This document shows, one piece after another, positions 17,096 to 25,537 of a stretch of DNA of 64,000 nt; the stretch's first letter is position 1, and every line of letters starts with the position of its first letter. This DNA comes from Salinibacterium sp. ZJ450. Its GTDB lineage: Bacteria > Actinomycetota > Actinomycetes > Actinomycetales > Microbacteriaceae. The position numbers and the translations under genes were made by a program. The DNA is taken from the NCBI RefSeq assembly GCF_011751885.2, contig NZ_CP061771.1:2542001-2606000 (forward strand). Reading direction: 5' to 3'. Below the pieces are notes generated by a model, which worked only from the letters and a program-made list of their open reading frames with translations, ran no database searches and was not told the DNA's origin.

Positions 17096-17122
17096 TAACG
17101 GCGCGGCGGCGACTGCCGATAG
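17096..17122 (+). promoter_or_regulatory. FliA-type promoter of fliM and the export-gate genes
   Basis: TAAC at 17096-17099, 15 bases, GCCGATAG at 17115-17122. The expected transcription start falls at about 17128-17131, which is the GTG start codon of fliM, so the message is probably leaderless. Confidence 0.82.
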
Positions 17123-17130
17123 TTCCTGTC

Positions 17131-18084
17131 GTGACGGTCCAGGAACACACGCGTACGAGCGCGCCCACACGGTTGAACGCGGAGTCTGCGAAGTCGGTCG
17201 AAGTGTACGACTTCCGACGCCCGACGACGCTCGCCCGCGAGCACTCCCGTGTGCTCGAGCTGGCGATCGAGACCTTCGCCCGCCAGTGGGGAACGCAACT
17301 CACCGCCAAGGTGCGAGTGGTGTCGCACGTCACCTCCGAGCAGGTGGTGATGCTGACCTACGACGAGTACGCGGCCTCCCTGCCCCCGACCACCGCGATG
17401 GTGCTCTGCGAGCTGCAGAATCACACCGCGAAGGCGGTCATCCAGTTCGCCACCTCGGCGGCGCTCACCTGGGTCGGATACATGCTCGGCGGCAACGGCG
17501 GTCAGCCCGCACCCAACCGCAAGTTCACGCAGATCGAGCAAGCGCTGGTGCGCAAGCTGATGGATGACGCGCTGGAAGACCTGCGCTACTCGCTGGGTTC
17601 ACTGCTGGTGACCCCGATCTCGGTCGACACGATCCACTACAACTCTCAGTTCGCCCAGGCCGCCGCCACCACCGACCTGATGATCGTCGCCTCGTTCGAG
17701 ATCCGCGTTGGAGACAACACCACCAGCGCCACCCTGGCGATCCCCGCCGACGCGCTGCTGCCGCAACTCGGCGAGACCAACCCGATGAGCACCACCGCGA
17801 ACGCCCGACTGCTCATGCAGGCGCAGCTGGTGAGCGTGCCGGTCGACGTGTCGCTGCAGCTGGCGCCGGCGAAGGTCAAGCCGGGCATGATCCTCGACCT
17901 GTCGGTCGGCGACCTCATTCCGATCCCCCACCCGCGCCACCGCCCGCTGGATTTAGCGGTCGACGGGCAGCCGCTCGCCCGCGCCGCGGTCGGCGCCAAC
18001 GGCTCCAGGCTCGCCTGCGTCGTGGTCAGCTCGCCCTCCGGCGACGGCGCCCCCACCGAATCTTTGACAGAGGAGAACTCCTGA
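17131..18084 (+). CDS. fliM: Flagellar motor switch protein FliM
   Basis: C-ring protein between FliG and FliN. 317 residues. VEVYDFRRPTTLAREHSRVL at about 24-43 aligns with the usual start of the FliM middle domain, and the C-terminal SpoA domain (about 215-290) is present. The N-terminus before the YDFRRP motif is only about 25 residues and lacks the usual CheY-binding helix (LSQxEIDxLL-like). The start is GTG with no ribosome site, at the expected transcription start. A rare TTA codon is at 17953. It overlaps fliN by one base. Confidence 0.93.
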   Translation: MTVQEHTRTSAPTRLNAESAKSVEVYDFRRPTTLAREHSRVLELAIETFARQWGTQLTAKVRVVSHVTSEQVVMLTYDEYAASLPPTTAMVLCELQNHTAKAVIQFATSAALTWVGYMLGGNGGQPAPNRKFTQIEQALVRKLMDDALEDLRYSLGSLLVTPISVDTIHYNSQFAQAAATTDLMIVASFEIRVGDNTTSATLAIPADALLPQLGETNPMSTTANARLLMQAQLVSVPVDVSLQLAPAKVKPGMILDLSVGDLIPIPHPRHRPLDLAVDGQPLARAAVGANGSRLACVVVSSPSGDGAPTESLTEENS

Positions 18085-18794
18085 TGAGCACGACGACCAC
18101 CCCTCACGCCGCAGCCGCTGACGCGCTGATCGCGCTGCTGCCGAGCCAGACTCCGCTCACCGCGCTGCAGGCCGACCGCAGCCGTGCCGCCGGCGCCGTG
18201 CACGCCGCCACCGTCGCCACCTTCGTGGGCGCCGAATCGGCCGACCTCGCCGTGGTGTTGAACGACGCGGAAGCCCTCGCCGCCGCAGCGGGCACCGACT
18301 CACCCCTCGTCTCGGCCGCCGATGTGCTGCGGCCCGCGCTGGAGAACGCCGCCAGCGTGTTCGGCACCGGCGTGCTCGGCGAGGCGCGCATCGACGACGC
18401 GTCGGCACTGTTCGCCGACGCCGACAGCCGGGTGTTCGAGCTCACCGCCGACGGCGTCACCGGCGGCTGGTTCGCCATCCGCGTGCGCTCCACCGGCACC
18501 CGCGGCACCGCCACCCCCACCACCGCCGACGCGCGCAGCGTTGCCGACAAGCTCGGCCGCATCAACAACGTGGAGATGGCGCTCACCGTCGAGATCGGAC
18601 GCACCCGGATGTCGGTGCGCGACGTGCTCGACCTGGAACCGGGCGCGGTGATCGAGCTGGACCGCTCGGCCGGCGCCCCCGCCGACATCCTGCTCAACGG
18701 CCGGCTGATCGCCCACGGCGAGGTCGTCGTGGTCGACCAGGACTACGCCGTGCGCATCACCCAGATCCTCGACGTCACCGAGGGCCTGGCCTGA
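18084..18794 (+). CDS. fliN: Flagellar motor switch protein FliN with N-terminal extension
   Basis: C-ring protein. 236 residues, about 100 more than E. coli FliN. The C-terminal SpoA domain (about 155-232) is clear: NNVEMALTVEIGRTRMSVRD, LEPGAVIELDRSAG, and RLIAHGEVVVVDQDYAVRIT. The N-terminal 140 residues resemble the CheC-like part of FliY in layout (LRPALENAASVFG), but the acidic/Asn phosphatase pair is not in proper spacing, so enzymatic activity is doubtful. It starts one base before the fliM stop. Confidence 0.9.
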   Translation: MSTTTTPHAAAADALIALLPSQTPLTALQADRSRAAGAVHAATVATFVGAESADLAVVLNDAEALAAAAGTDSPLVSAADVLRPALENAASVFGTGVLGEARIDDASALFADADSRVFELTADGVTGGWFAIRVRSTGTRGTATPTTADARSVADKLGRINNVEMALTVEIGRTRMSVRDVLDLEPGAVIELDRSAGAPADILLNGRLIAHGEVVVVDQDYAVRITQILDVTEGLA

Positions 18795-18795
18795 C

Positions 18796-19305
18796 ATGGA
18801 CACCCTGCTTCTCGCGCTGCGGGTGCTGCTCTCGCTCGGGGTGGTCTTCGGCCTGCTCTGGGTGATGCAGCGCCGCATGACCCGCGGTAGCCGCGGCAAG
18901 GATGTCGCCACGCCGATCCGGGTCATCGGCCGGCAGCGGCTCGGTGCCAAGGCCTCGGTGGTGGTGGTCGAGCTGCAGGGCAAGAAGTTCATGCTGGGCG
19001 TCACCGAGCAGTCGGTGAACGTGCTGCACGCCGAAACCGGCACCGCCACCCCGGTTCCGCTCTCGAGCGAGCCGACCCCGGCCGAGGAGTTCGCCCGCTC
19101 GATGCGTCAGGTGTCCGCGTCGCCGAGTACAGATGCCAGTGCAGATACCACTGCGGATGCCGCGATTCCCGCGTCCGCGACATCCGACTCTCCCCCTGCC
19201 CTGCTGCGCCCGCGCCGTGACCGACCCTCGAACGCCCTCGGCGGCTCGATCCTCTCCCCACACACGTGGAAGCAGACGGCCGACGTGCTGCGGCAGCGGC
19301 GGTGA
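18796..19305 (+). CDS. fliO: Flagellar biosynthesis protein FliO
   Basis: Small membrane protein that helps assemble the FliP ring. 169 residues. There is one membrane segment at about 4-24 (LLALRVLLSLGVVFGLLWVM), then a cytoplasmic part with RVIGRQRLGAKASVVVVELQ and FMLGVTEQSVNVL, characteristic of FliO. The C-terminus is disordered (Ala/Pro/Arg). Its stop overlaps the fliP GTG start (GTGA). Confidence 0.9.
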   Translation: MDTLLLALRVLLSLGVVFGLLWVMQRRMTRGSRGKDVATPIRVIGRQRLGAKASVVVVELQGKKFMLGVTEQSVNVLHAETGTATPVPLSSEPTPAEEFARSMRQVSASPSTDASADTTADAAIPASATSDSPPALLRPRRDRPSNALGGSILSPHTWKQTADVLRQRR

Positions 19306-20132
19306 CCGCCGCCCGGTCGCGGACTTCCCAGGCCGGGAGGCTCGCCCTCCTTGCCGCCCTGACCGTTCTCGTCGCGCTGGCGTTCGCGCTGTTGCCCGCG
19401 CTGGCCGGGCATGCTGCACCGATCGACCCTGTTCCGCCCACCGACCCGACCGCGCCGGAAAGCGGCGACTTCACGGTGGAAATCAACGGACCGAACGGGG
19501 CTCCCTCGGCGGCGATCGTCACCCTGGTGGGCATCACCCTGCTGTCGGTCGCCCCGGCGCTGCTGCTGATGATGACCTCGTTCACCAAGATCTTCGTGGT
19601 GCTGGCGATGACCCGCAACGCGTTGGCGCTGCCGTCGATCCCGCCGAACCAGGTGCTGGCCGGGCTTGCCCTGTTCCTGTCGCTGTTCATCATGAGCCCG
19701 GTGCTCACCGAGGTGTTCGAGCTGGGCGTGCAGCCGTATCTGGACGGCGCAATGACCTTCACCGACGCGTTGGAGGCGGCATCCGGTCCGCTGCGTGATT
19801 TCATGCTGGCGCACACCCGCGAGGAAGACCTCGCGCTGATGACCAGGGCGGCGGATAAGGACAACCCGGCGAGCGCCGCCGATGTGCCGCTGCTCACGCT
19901 CATCCCGGCGTTCATGATCTCCGAGCTGCGCGCCGCGTTCATCATCGGCTTCGTCATCTTCGTGCCGTTCCTGGTGATCGACATTGTCGTCTCGGCCGCG
20001 CTGATGTCGATGGGCATGATGATGCTGCCGCCGGTGATGATCTCACTGCCGTTCAAGATCCTGCTGTTCGTGCTGGTGGACGGCTGGGGCCTGATCATCA
20101 CCTCGCTGATCACCGGATACGAGGTGGGCTGA
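19302..20132 (+). CDS. fliP: Flagellar export-gate protein FliP
   Basis: Core of the FliPQR export pore. 276 residues with a cleavable-type N-terminal hydrophobic segment (about 14-36), as is known for FliP. The conserved MMTSFTKIFVVLAMTRNAL, LALFLSLFIMSPV and LTLIPAFMISELRAAFIIGF blocks are present, with four membrane segments. I chose the GTG at 19302 because it overlaps the fliO stop; an ATG at 19266 would extend 12 residues into fliO. Confidence 0.96.
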   Translation: MTAARSRTSQAGRLALLAALTVLVALAFALLPALAGHAAPIDPVPPTDPTAPESGDFTVEINGPNGAPSAAIVTLVGITLLSVAPALLLMMTSFTKIFVVLAMTRNALALPSIPPNQVLAGLALFLSLFIMSPVLTEVFELGVQPYLDGAMTFTDALEAASGPLRDFMLAHTREEDLALMTRAADKDNPASAADVPLLTLIPAFMISELRAAFIIGFVIFVPFLVIDIVVSAALMSMGMMMLPPVMISLPFKILLFVLVDGWGLIITSLITGYEVG

Positions 20133-20407
20133 TGGATACCAACGCGGTTCTCGACATCGGCCTGCAGGGCCTGCTGATCGCGGCCAAGCTCGCGGCGCCC
20201 ATCCTGATCACCGCCCTCGTGGTCGGCTTCGCCATCTCGCTGTTCCAGTCGATGACGCAGATCCAGGAGGTCACCCTCTCGTTCGTGCCGAAGGCGGTCG
20301 CGGTCAGCATCGCGCTGGTGGTGTCCGGACACTGGATGATCTCCGAGATGGTGGCATTCACCCACCAGCTGTTCGAGAAGATCCCCGGGCTGCTCGGGGG
20401 CGGGTGA
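20132..20407 (+). CDS. fliQ: Flagellar export-gate protein FliQ
   Basis: Second component of the FliPQR pore. 91 residues with two hydrophobic helices. LIAAKLAAPILITALVVGF, LFQSMTQIQEVTLSFVPKA and GHWMISEMV are the family pattern. One-base overlap with fliP. Confidence 0.96.
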   Translation: MDTNAVLDIGLQGLLIAAKLAAPILITALVVGFAISLFQSMTQIQEVTLSFVPKAVAVSIALVVSGHWMISEMVAFTHQLFEKIPGLLGGG

Positions 20408-20408
20408 C

Positions 20409-21167
20409 GTGCAGTTCTCGCTGGATCTCGCCTGGCTGGAAGCGGTCATGCTCGCCGGGGTGCGGATGGTGGCGTTCCTCGTGATCGCGCCGCCGTTCTC
20501 CTACAACGCCATCCCGGTCAGGGTGAAGGCGATGCTCGGCATCGGGCTCGCGTTGGCGGTGTCGCCGCAGGTCACCGCCGGCTACCAGTCGCTGGGCACG
20601 GTTGAATTCTTCGGCGCCCTGGTGCTCGAGGTGGTGGTCGGCGCCGCCCTCGGCTTCCTGGTGATGCTCGTCTTCTCGGCGGTGCAGGGCGCCGGACATT
20701 TGATCGACATGTTCGGCGGGTTCCAGATGGCGCAGGGTTTCGACCCGCAGTCCATGGTCAACGGCGCCCAGTTCACCCGCCTGTTCCACATGACCGCGTT
20801 GGTGCTGCTGTTCGCGTCCGACGGTTACCAGCTGATCATCGCCGGCCTCACCCGCACGTTCACGGCGCTGCCGCTCGGCGGCGGCATGGACCTCAGCGCC
20901 CCGGTCGAGGCGATGACCAGCGGCGTCACCCAGATGTTCCTCGCGGCCGTGCAAATCGCCGGTCCCCTGCTGGTCGTGCTGTTCCTGGCCGATGTCGGCC
21001 TCGGCCTGCTCACCAGGGTCGCGCCCGCCCTCAACGCGTTCGCCCTCGGCTTCCCGCTGAAAATCCTGGTCACCCTGATCTTCGCCGTGGTCGTGTACGT
21101 GGCGCTGCCGGGCATCGTCGCAAGCCTCACCGATGACGCCACCGGCCTGCTGATGGGGGTGAGGTAA
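20409..21167 (+). CDS. fliR: Flagellar export-gate protein FliR
   Basis: Third pore component. 252 residues, about six membrane segments. RMVAFLVIAPPFSYNAIPVR near the start and DMFGGFQMAQGFDPQS in the middle match FliR. The GTG start lies one base after the fliQ stop, and the stop TAATG overlaps the flhB start. Confidence 0.96.
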   Translation: MQFSLDLAWLEAVMLAGVRMVAFLVIAPPFSYNAIPVRVKAMLGIGLALAVSPQVTAGYQSLGTVEFFGALVLEVVVGAALGFLVMLVFSAVQGAGHLIDMFGGFQMAQGFDPQSMVNGAQFTRLFHMTALVLLFASDGYQLIIAGLTRTFTALPLGGGMDLSAPVEAMTSGVTQMFLAAVQIAGPLLVVLFLADVGLGLLTRVAPALNAFALGFPLKILVTLIFAVVVYVALPGIVASLTDDATGLLMGVR

Positions 21168-22252
21168 TGAGCGACACCTCGGAAGAACGCACAGAGCTCG
21201 CCACCCAGAAGCGCATGAAGGAGGTGCGCTCCAAGGGTCAACTGTCGAAGTCACAAGATCTCACCGCGTGGCTGGGCGTGGGCGCCGCCGCCGTGATGCT
21301 GCCGCTGACGATCGGACTGGGAACGGATGCCGCGGTCGACCAGGTCTTCGACATCGGCGCCATCATCGGCGCCCCCGAACCCGCGGTCGCGCTGAAGGCA
21401 CTCAGCGACGCATTCGGCTCACTCGCCGGCACGCTCACCCCGATGTTCGTGGTGGTGGCGCTGACCGTGCTGATCGGCGCGGCCGCGCAGGGCGGCATCC
21501 ACTTCCGCAATTTCACCCCGAAGGTCGAACAGTTCAACCTGGTGAACGGCGTGAAACGCGTGTTCGGCATGCAGGCGCTCTGGGAGGGCACGAAGGCGCT
21601 GATCAAGACGGCCCTGATCGGCCTGGTGCTCGTCGTAGTGGTGCAGGGCATGCTGCCGGTGCTGATGACCGCGGGCGGGCTGCCGGTGTCCTCCCTGCTC
21701 GACACCGCCGGCAGCGGCGCAGCGGCGCTGCTGCAGGTCGGCGTGATCGCCGGCCTGGCATTGGCCGCCGCCGACCTGTTCGTGGTGATGCGGCGCAACC
21801 GCAAACGCACCCGCATGACCAAGAAAGAGGTCAGGGACGAGAACAAGAACGCCGACGGTGACCCCCTGATCAAGTCGCAGCGTCGCGCCCGTCAGCTGGC
21901 GATGAGCCGCAACCGGATGATCGCCGCGGTATCCGGGGCCGACGTGGTGCTGCTGAACCCCACCCACGTGGCCGTCGCCCTGAAGTACGAGCCGGGCAAG
22001 GCCGCCCCGCGCGTGGTCGCCAAGGGCTCCGACGCGATCGCCGCCCGCATCCGCGAGCAAGCCGAGACCGACCGCGTGCCGATGGTGCGCGACATCCCGC
22101 TCGCCCGCGCCCTGCACGGCGCCTGCGACATCGGCCAGGAGATTCCCGTCGAGCTGTACAGCGCCGTCGCGCGCGTGCTGGTCTTCGTGCTGGCCCTCAA
22201 GTCCCGAGGCGCCGCGCAAGGCGTGCACACCATGACCAAAACCGCCGCATGA
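21167..22252 (+). CDS. flhB: Flagellar export specificity switch protein FlhB
   Basis: Export-gate protein whose autocleavage switches secretion from hook to filament proteins. 361 residues. The N-terminal part is cytoplasmic (ERTELATQKRMKEVRSKGQ, then SKSQDL), followed by four membrane segments and a charged cytoplasmic domain. The autocleavage site NPTH is intact at residues 264-267 (LLNPTHVAVALKY). FliK, its partner in the switch, is encoded at 1116-2696. Confidence 0.97.
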   Translation: MSDTSEERTELATQKRMKEVRSKGQLSKSQDLTAWLGVGAAAVMLPLTIGLGTDAAVDQVFDIGAIIGAPEPAVALKALSDAFGSLAGTLTPMFVVVALTVLIGAAAQGGIHFRNFTPKVEQFNLVNGVKRVFGMQALWEGTKALIKTALIGLVLVVVVQGMLPVLMTAGGLPVSSLLDTAGSGAAALLQVGVIAGLALAAADLFVVMRRNRKRTRMTKKEVRDENKNADGDPLIKSQRRARQLAMSRNRMIAAVSGADVVLLNPTHVAVALKYEPGKAAPRVVAKGSDAIAARIREQAETDRVPMVRDIPLARALHGACDIGQEIPVELYSAVARVLVFVLALKSRGAAQGVHTMTKTAA

Positions 22253-22270
22253 TGTCAGGAGTCCAGTGAC

Positions 22271-24319
22271 ATGAATCGCAACCGAAATCTCGCCAAGCTC
22301 GCCGTACCGATCTGCGTGGTCGGCATTGTCATGCTGCTGGTCGTGCCGGTGCCCGCACCGCTGCTCGACGTGCTCATCATCCTCAACATCCTGCTGGCGC
22401 TGGTGATCCTGCTCACCACCATGTTCGTCAGAAAGCCGCTCGACTTCTCGGTGTTCCCGTCGCTGCTGCTGGTGGCCACCCTGTTCCGACTCGGTCTGAA
22501 CGTGGCATCCACCCGGCTGGTGCTCGGCGACGCCTACGCCGGCCAGGTGATCGAGGCATTCGGGCACATCGCCGTCGGCGGCTCGATCATCATCGGCGCC
22601 GTGATCTTCCTGATCCTCGTCGTGATCCAGTTCGTGGTGGTCACCAAGGGCGCCGAACGGGTGGCCGAGGTCGGCGCCCGCTTCACCCTCGACGCCATGC
22701 CCGGCAAGCAGATGGCCATCGACGCCGACCTGAACGCCGGCCTGATCACCGACGTGCAGGCAAAGGAACGCCGCGCCGAAGTCTCGGCCGAAGCCGACTT
22801 CTACGGCGCCATGGACGGCGCCTCGAAGTTCGTCAAGGGCGACGCCATCGCCGGCATCATCATCATCATCATCAACCTGGTCGGCGGCGTCGCGATCGGC
22901 ATGATCCAGCGCGGCATGGAGATCGGCGAGGCCCTCGAAACCTACGCGCTGCTCACCATCGGCGACGGCCTGGTCACCCAGATCCCGGCGCTGCTGATGG
23001 CGGTGTCCACCGGCATGATCGTCACCCGCTCGAACGCGGAATCCGACATGGGCACCACCGCCTCGGCGCAGCTCAGTCAGTCCCGCAACGCGTTGATGAT
23101 CGCCGGCGCCGCCGCGATCGTGATGGGGCTGATCCCCGGCATGCCGATCGTGCCGTTCGTGATCATCGGAGCGCTGCTGCTGTTCGCGTCGCAACGGATC
23201 AAGGCCACCGAGCAGGCGAAGGCCAAAGAGGAGGCGGTGGCGCAGATCGCGGCGCCGCGCACCGACACCACCGAAGACCTGATCGAGCAGATGCGGGTGC
23301 ACGCCCTCGAGATCCTGCTGGCGCCCGACCTGGTGGATGTCGTGTCCGGGGCATCCGACGACCTGCTCGCCAGGGTGAAGGCGCTGCGCCGCAAGGTGGC
23401 GATGGAGCTGGGCGTGGTGGTGCCGCCGGTGCGCACCAGGGACAGCGTCGACCTGCCGCCCGCCACCTATGTGATCCGCATCGCCGGCGTCGAGGCCGGC
23501 CGTGGGGTCGCACCCTCCGGCAAGGTGCTGGCGCTCGGCGACTCGCTCGACGCCCTCCCCGGCACCTCCACGGTGGAGCCGGTATTCGGGCTCGCCGGCA
23601 AGTGGGTGCCCGCCGAGATGCGGCACAGCGCCGAGATGACCGGCGCCACCGTGATCGACCGGGTGTCGGTGCTGGTCACCCACCTGTCGTCGGTGATCAC
23701 CGGCAACGCGGCCCGCCTGCTCAGCCGGGAAGACGTGCGCGTGCTCACCGAGGGTGTGAAGACGGTCAACCCGTCCGCGGTGGACGAACTCGTGCCCGGG
23801 CTACTCACCCTCGCCGAGGTGCAGCGGGTGTTGCAGGGGCTGCTGCTCGAGCAGGTGCCGATCAACGACCTGTCCCGCATCTACGAGGCGCTGACGCTGC
23901 GCGCCAAGGTAACCACCGATCCGGAGGCCCTGATCGAGGCGGCCCGGCTGGCGCTTGGCCCGGCGCTGCTCACCCCGCACCTCGACGGCACCGTGCTGCG
24001 GGTGATCATGATCGACCCGACGCTGGAGCAGAGCATGCTCGAGAACATGCGGCCATCCGAGCTCGGCACGCAGATCCTGCTCGACCCGTCCCGCACCGAG
24101 CAGATCCTGCACTCGCTCAAGGAGTCCGTCGGCAAGGTCCAGGCACGCGGCGTCAGCGCCGTGCTGGTCTGTGCCCCGGCGCTGCGTCCGGCGATCCGCC
24201 GCCTGGTCTCGGCGCAGGTCGGCGGCCTGCCGGTGCTGTCCTACCAGGAGGTCACCTCCGCGGCGGTCGACATCGAAACGGTGGGGGTGGTGCGCGGTGC
24301 AGAGACGATTGCAGCTTGA
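22271..24319 (+). CDS. flhA: Flagellar export-gate protein FlhA
   Basis: Nonameric ring protein of the export gate, with an N-terminal membrane part (about 1-310, seven to eight segments) and a C-terminal cytoplasmic ring domain. 682 residues, normal. The conserved FHIPEP-region segments ASTRLVLGDAYAGQVIEAFG, MPGKQMAIDADLNAGLI and DFYGAMDGASKFVKGDAIAG are intact. The start ATG at 22271 follows flhB by 18 bases. It overlaps the next gene by about 23 bases. Confidence 0.98.
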   Translation: MNRNRNLAKLAVPICVVGIVMLLVVPVPAPLLDVLIILNILLALVILLTTMFVRKPLDFSVFPSLLLVATLFRLGLNVASTRLVLGDAYAGQVIEAFGHIAVGGSIIIGAVIFLILVVIQFVVVTKGAERVAEVGARFTLDAMPGKQMAIDADLNAGLITDVQAKERRAEVSAEADFYGAMDGASKFVKGDAIAGIIIIIINLVGGVAIGMIQRGMEIGEALETYALLTIGDGLVTQIPALLMAVSTGMIVTRSNAESDMGTTASAQLSQSRNALMIAGAAAIVMGLIPGMPIVPFVIIGALLLFASQRIKATEQAKAKEEAVAQIAAPRTDTTEDLIEQMRVHALEILLAPDLVDVVSGASDDLLARVKALRRKVAMELGVVVPPVRTRDSVDLPPATYVIRIAGVEAGRGVAPSGKVLALGDSLDALPGTSTVEPVFGLAGKWVPAEMRHSAEMTGATVIDRVSVLVTHLSSVITGNAARLLSREDVRVLTEGVKTVNPSAVDELVPGLLTLAEVQRVLQGLLLEQVPINDLSRIYEALTLRAKVTTDPEALIEAARLALGPALLTPHLDGTVLRVIMIDPTLEQSMLENMRPSELGTQILLDPSRTEQILHSLKESVGKVQARGVSAVLVCAPALRPAIRRLVSAQVGGLPVLSYQEVTSAAVDIETVGVVRGAETIAA

Positions 24320-25244
24320 GGGTCAGAGCCTCGATGACGTCACCTCGCGGGTGTTCGCCGAGCACGGGTCCGCGGCGCGCATCGTCGCCGCCGAGAAGGT
24401 CACCGTCGGCGGCATCCGGGGCTTCCTCGCCCGCCAGTACTACGAGGTGACCGTGGAGATCGGCGACCGCCCGCGCCGGGCAGTCCACGCCGGCCTGCTG
24501 GACGTGTCGACCAGAGTGGGCATCGCCGCGTTGCTTGATGAAGCGGATGCCGCGGAGGCACAACTGCGCGGTGACGCACCCTCCCCCGCCGTGTCGACCG
24601 GCACCGACGACTTCGCCCGGTTGATGGACGACCTGACCTTCACCACCGCGTCGGCGGTGGACGTGGCGGTGGAGGCGGCTGGGTCGGCGGCTGGCCTGGC
24701 GGGTCTTCCCGGTCGGGCGGTGCAGGATGCCGCGGCGCTCGGTTCAGCCGCAGCCGCGGCAGCCTCGGTGGCGCCGCCGAGTCCGCTGCGCCGGGCGGGC
24801 GACCTGGTGCTCGTCGTCGGCGCGGAGCAGGACGCGTTCGTGGTGGCGCGGTCACTGGCGGCGGCCGCGAACGCCCCCGCGGTGCATGTGGGCGGCAGCC
24901 TGGTGGGCACCAACCGGGTCGAGGACCGACGCACGGCGCTGGCGGCACGAGCGGCCGGAGTGGCGGCGGGTCACAGCGTGTTCGTGGCGTTCGGGCTCGG
25001 ACCGGGCGCCCGCGATGCGGCCGAGCGGGCGGCATCCGTTGCTGGGATCGCCGCAGACCAGATCTGGCTGGCGGTCGACGCCGGCCGAAAGCCCGACGAC
25101 ACGGCTCGCTGGGTGCAGGCGGTCACCGCCGCCGCCGCGGTCGATGCGGTGGCCGTGCAAGGGTCGGATGCGACATCCTCACCGGACACCGTGGCCAGCC
25201 TCGGCCTGCCGATCGGCTGGCGTGACGGCCGGCCGGCGGCCTGA
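24297..25244 (+). CDS. FlhF-like protein with degenerate GTPase domain
   Basis: About 315 residues. The position after flhA and the N-terminus (LEGQSLDDVTSRVFAEHGSA, then KVTVGGIRGFLARQYYEVTV) resemble the B domain of the SRP-type GTPase FlhF, which directs flagellar placement. The C-terminal part has the right hydrophobic strand (GDLVLVVGAEQDAFVVARSL, about 167-186), but the P-loop GxxGxGKT is replaced by GAEQDAF, so nucleotide binding is unlikely. Downstream G motifs are also unclear. The GTG start overlaps flhA by 23 bases. It could be a pseudo-enzyme or an unrelated protein of similar layout. Confidence 0.7.
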   Translation: MQRRLQLEGQSLDDVTSRVFAEHGSAARIVAAEKVTVGGIRGFLARQYYEVTVEIGDRPRRAVHAGLLDVSTRVGIAALLDEADAAEAQLRGDAPSPAVSTGTDDFARLMDDLTFTTASAVDVAVEAAGSAAGLAGLPGRAVQDAAALGSAAAAAASVAPPSPLRRAGDLVLVVGAEQDAFVVARSLAAAANAPAVHVGGSLVGTNRVEDRRTALAARAAGVAAGHSVFVAFGLGPGARDAAERAASVAGIAADQIWLAVDAGRKPDDTARWVQAVTAAAAVDAVAVQGSDATSSPDTVASLGLPIGWRDGRPAA

Positions 25245-25275
25245 GCGGGCCGCCTGCCGGGGGTTAGCCGAGTGG

Positions 25276-25416
25276 CTAGCGCTTCTTGTTCACCGAGTCG
25301 GTGATGTCGTTGCCGGCACGGGTGATGCCCTTGGTCTTCTTGTCGGCGCGCTTCTCTTTCAGCGTCTTCGCCGCTACGGTCTTGCCGGACGATTTCTTGG
25401 GCGACTTGTCAGCCAT
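25276..25416 (-). CDS. Small lysine-rich protein, unknown function
   Basis: 46 residues, very basic (MADKSPKKSSGKTVAAKTLK), probably disordered. The start at 25416 has AAAGGG about six bases upstream. Short Lys-rich proteins of this kind are common in Actinobacteria and sometimes bind nucleic acid, but no function is known from sequence. It converges with the FlhF-like gene; a weak 7-bp hairpin (25263-25280) overlaps its stop. Confidence 0.7.
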   Translation of the reverse strand: MADKSPKKSSGKTVAAKTLKEKRADKKTKGITRAGNDITDSVNKKR

Positions 25417-25537
25417 AGTTCTGCCCTTTCGCTCGGGCGCCTGAATGGCGCCGGTGCCAGTCAACCGTACGCTACCGGCGGGCGACCGCCGACCAACGCC
25501 CCTTCTCGTTGCCCTGAACCGGCCGTATGCTGGCGCC

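Noticed and set aside
21419-23683. 754-residue open frame opposite flhB/flhA
   Set aside because: His/Asp/Gly-rich composition of a GC-driven antisense frame; flhB and flhA on the other strand are unmistakable.
19302-24319. Virulence-type (injectisome) type III secretion genes
   Set aside because: FliPQR, FlhB and FlhA are shared folds, but rod, hook, filament and C-ring genes are all present, so this is a flagellum.
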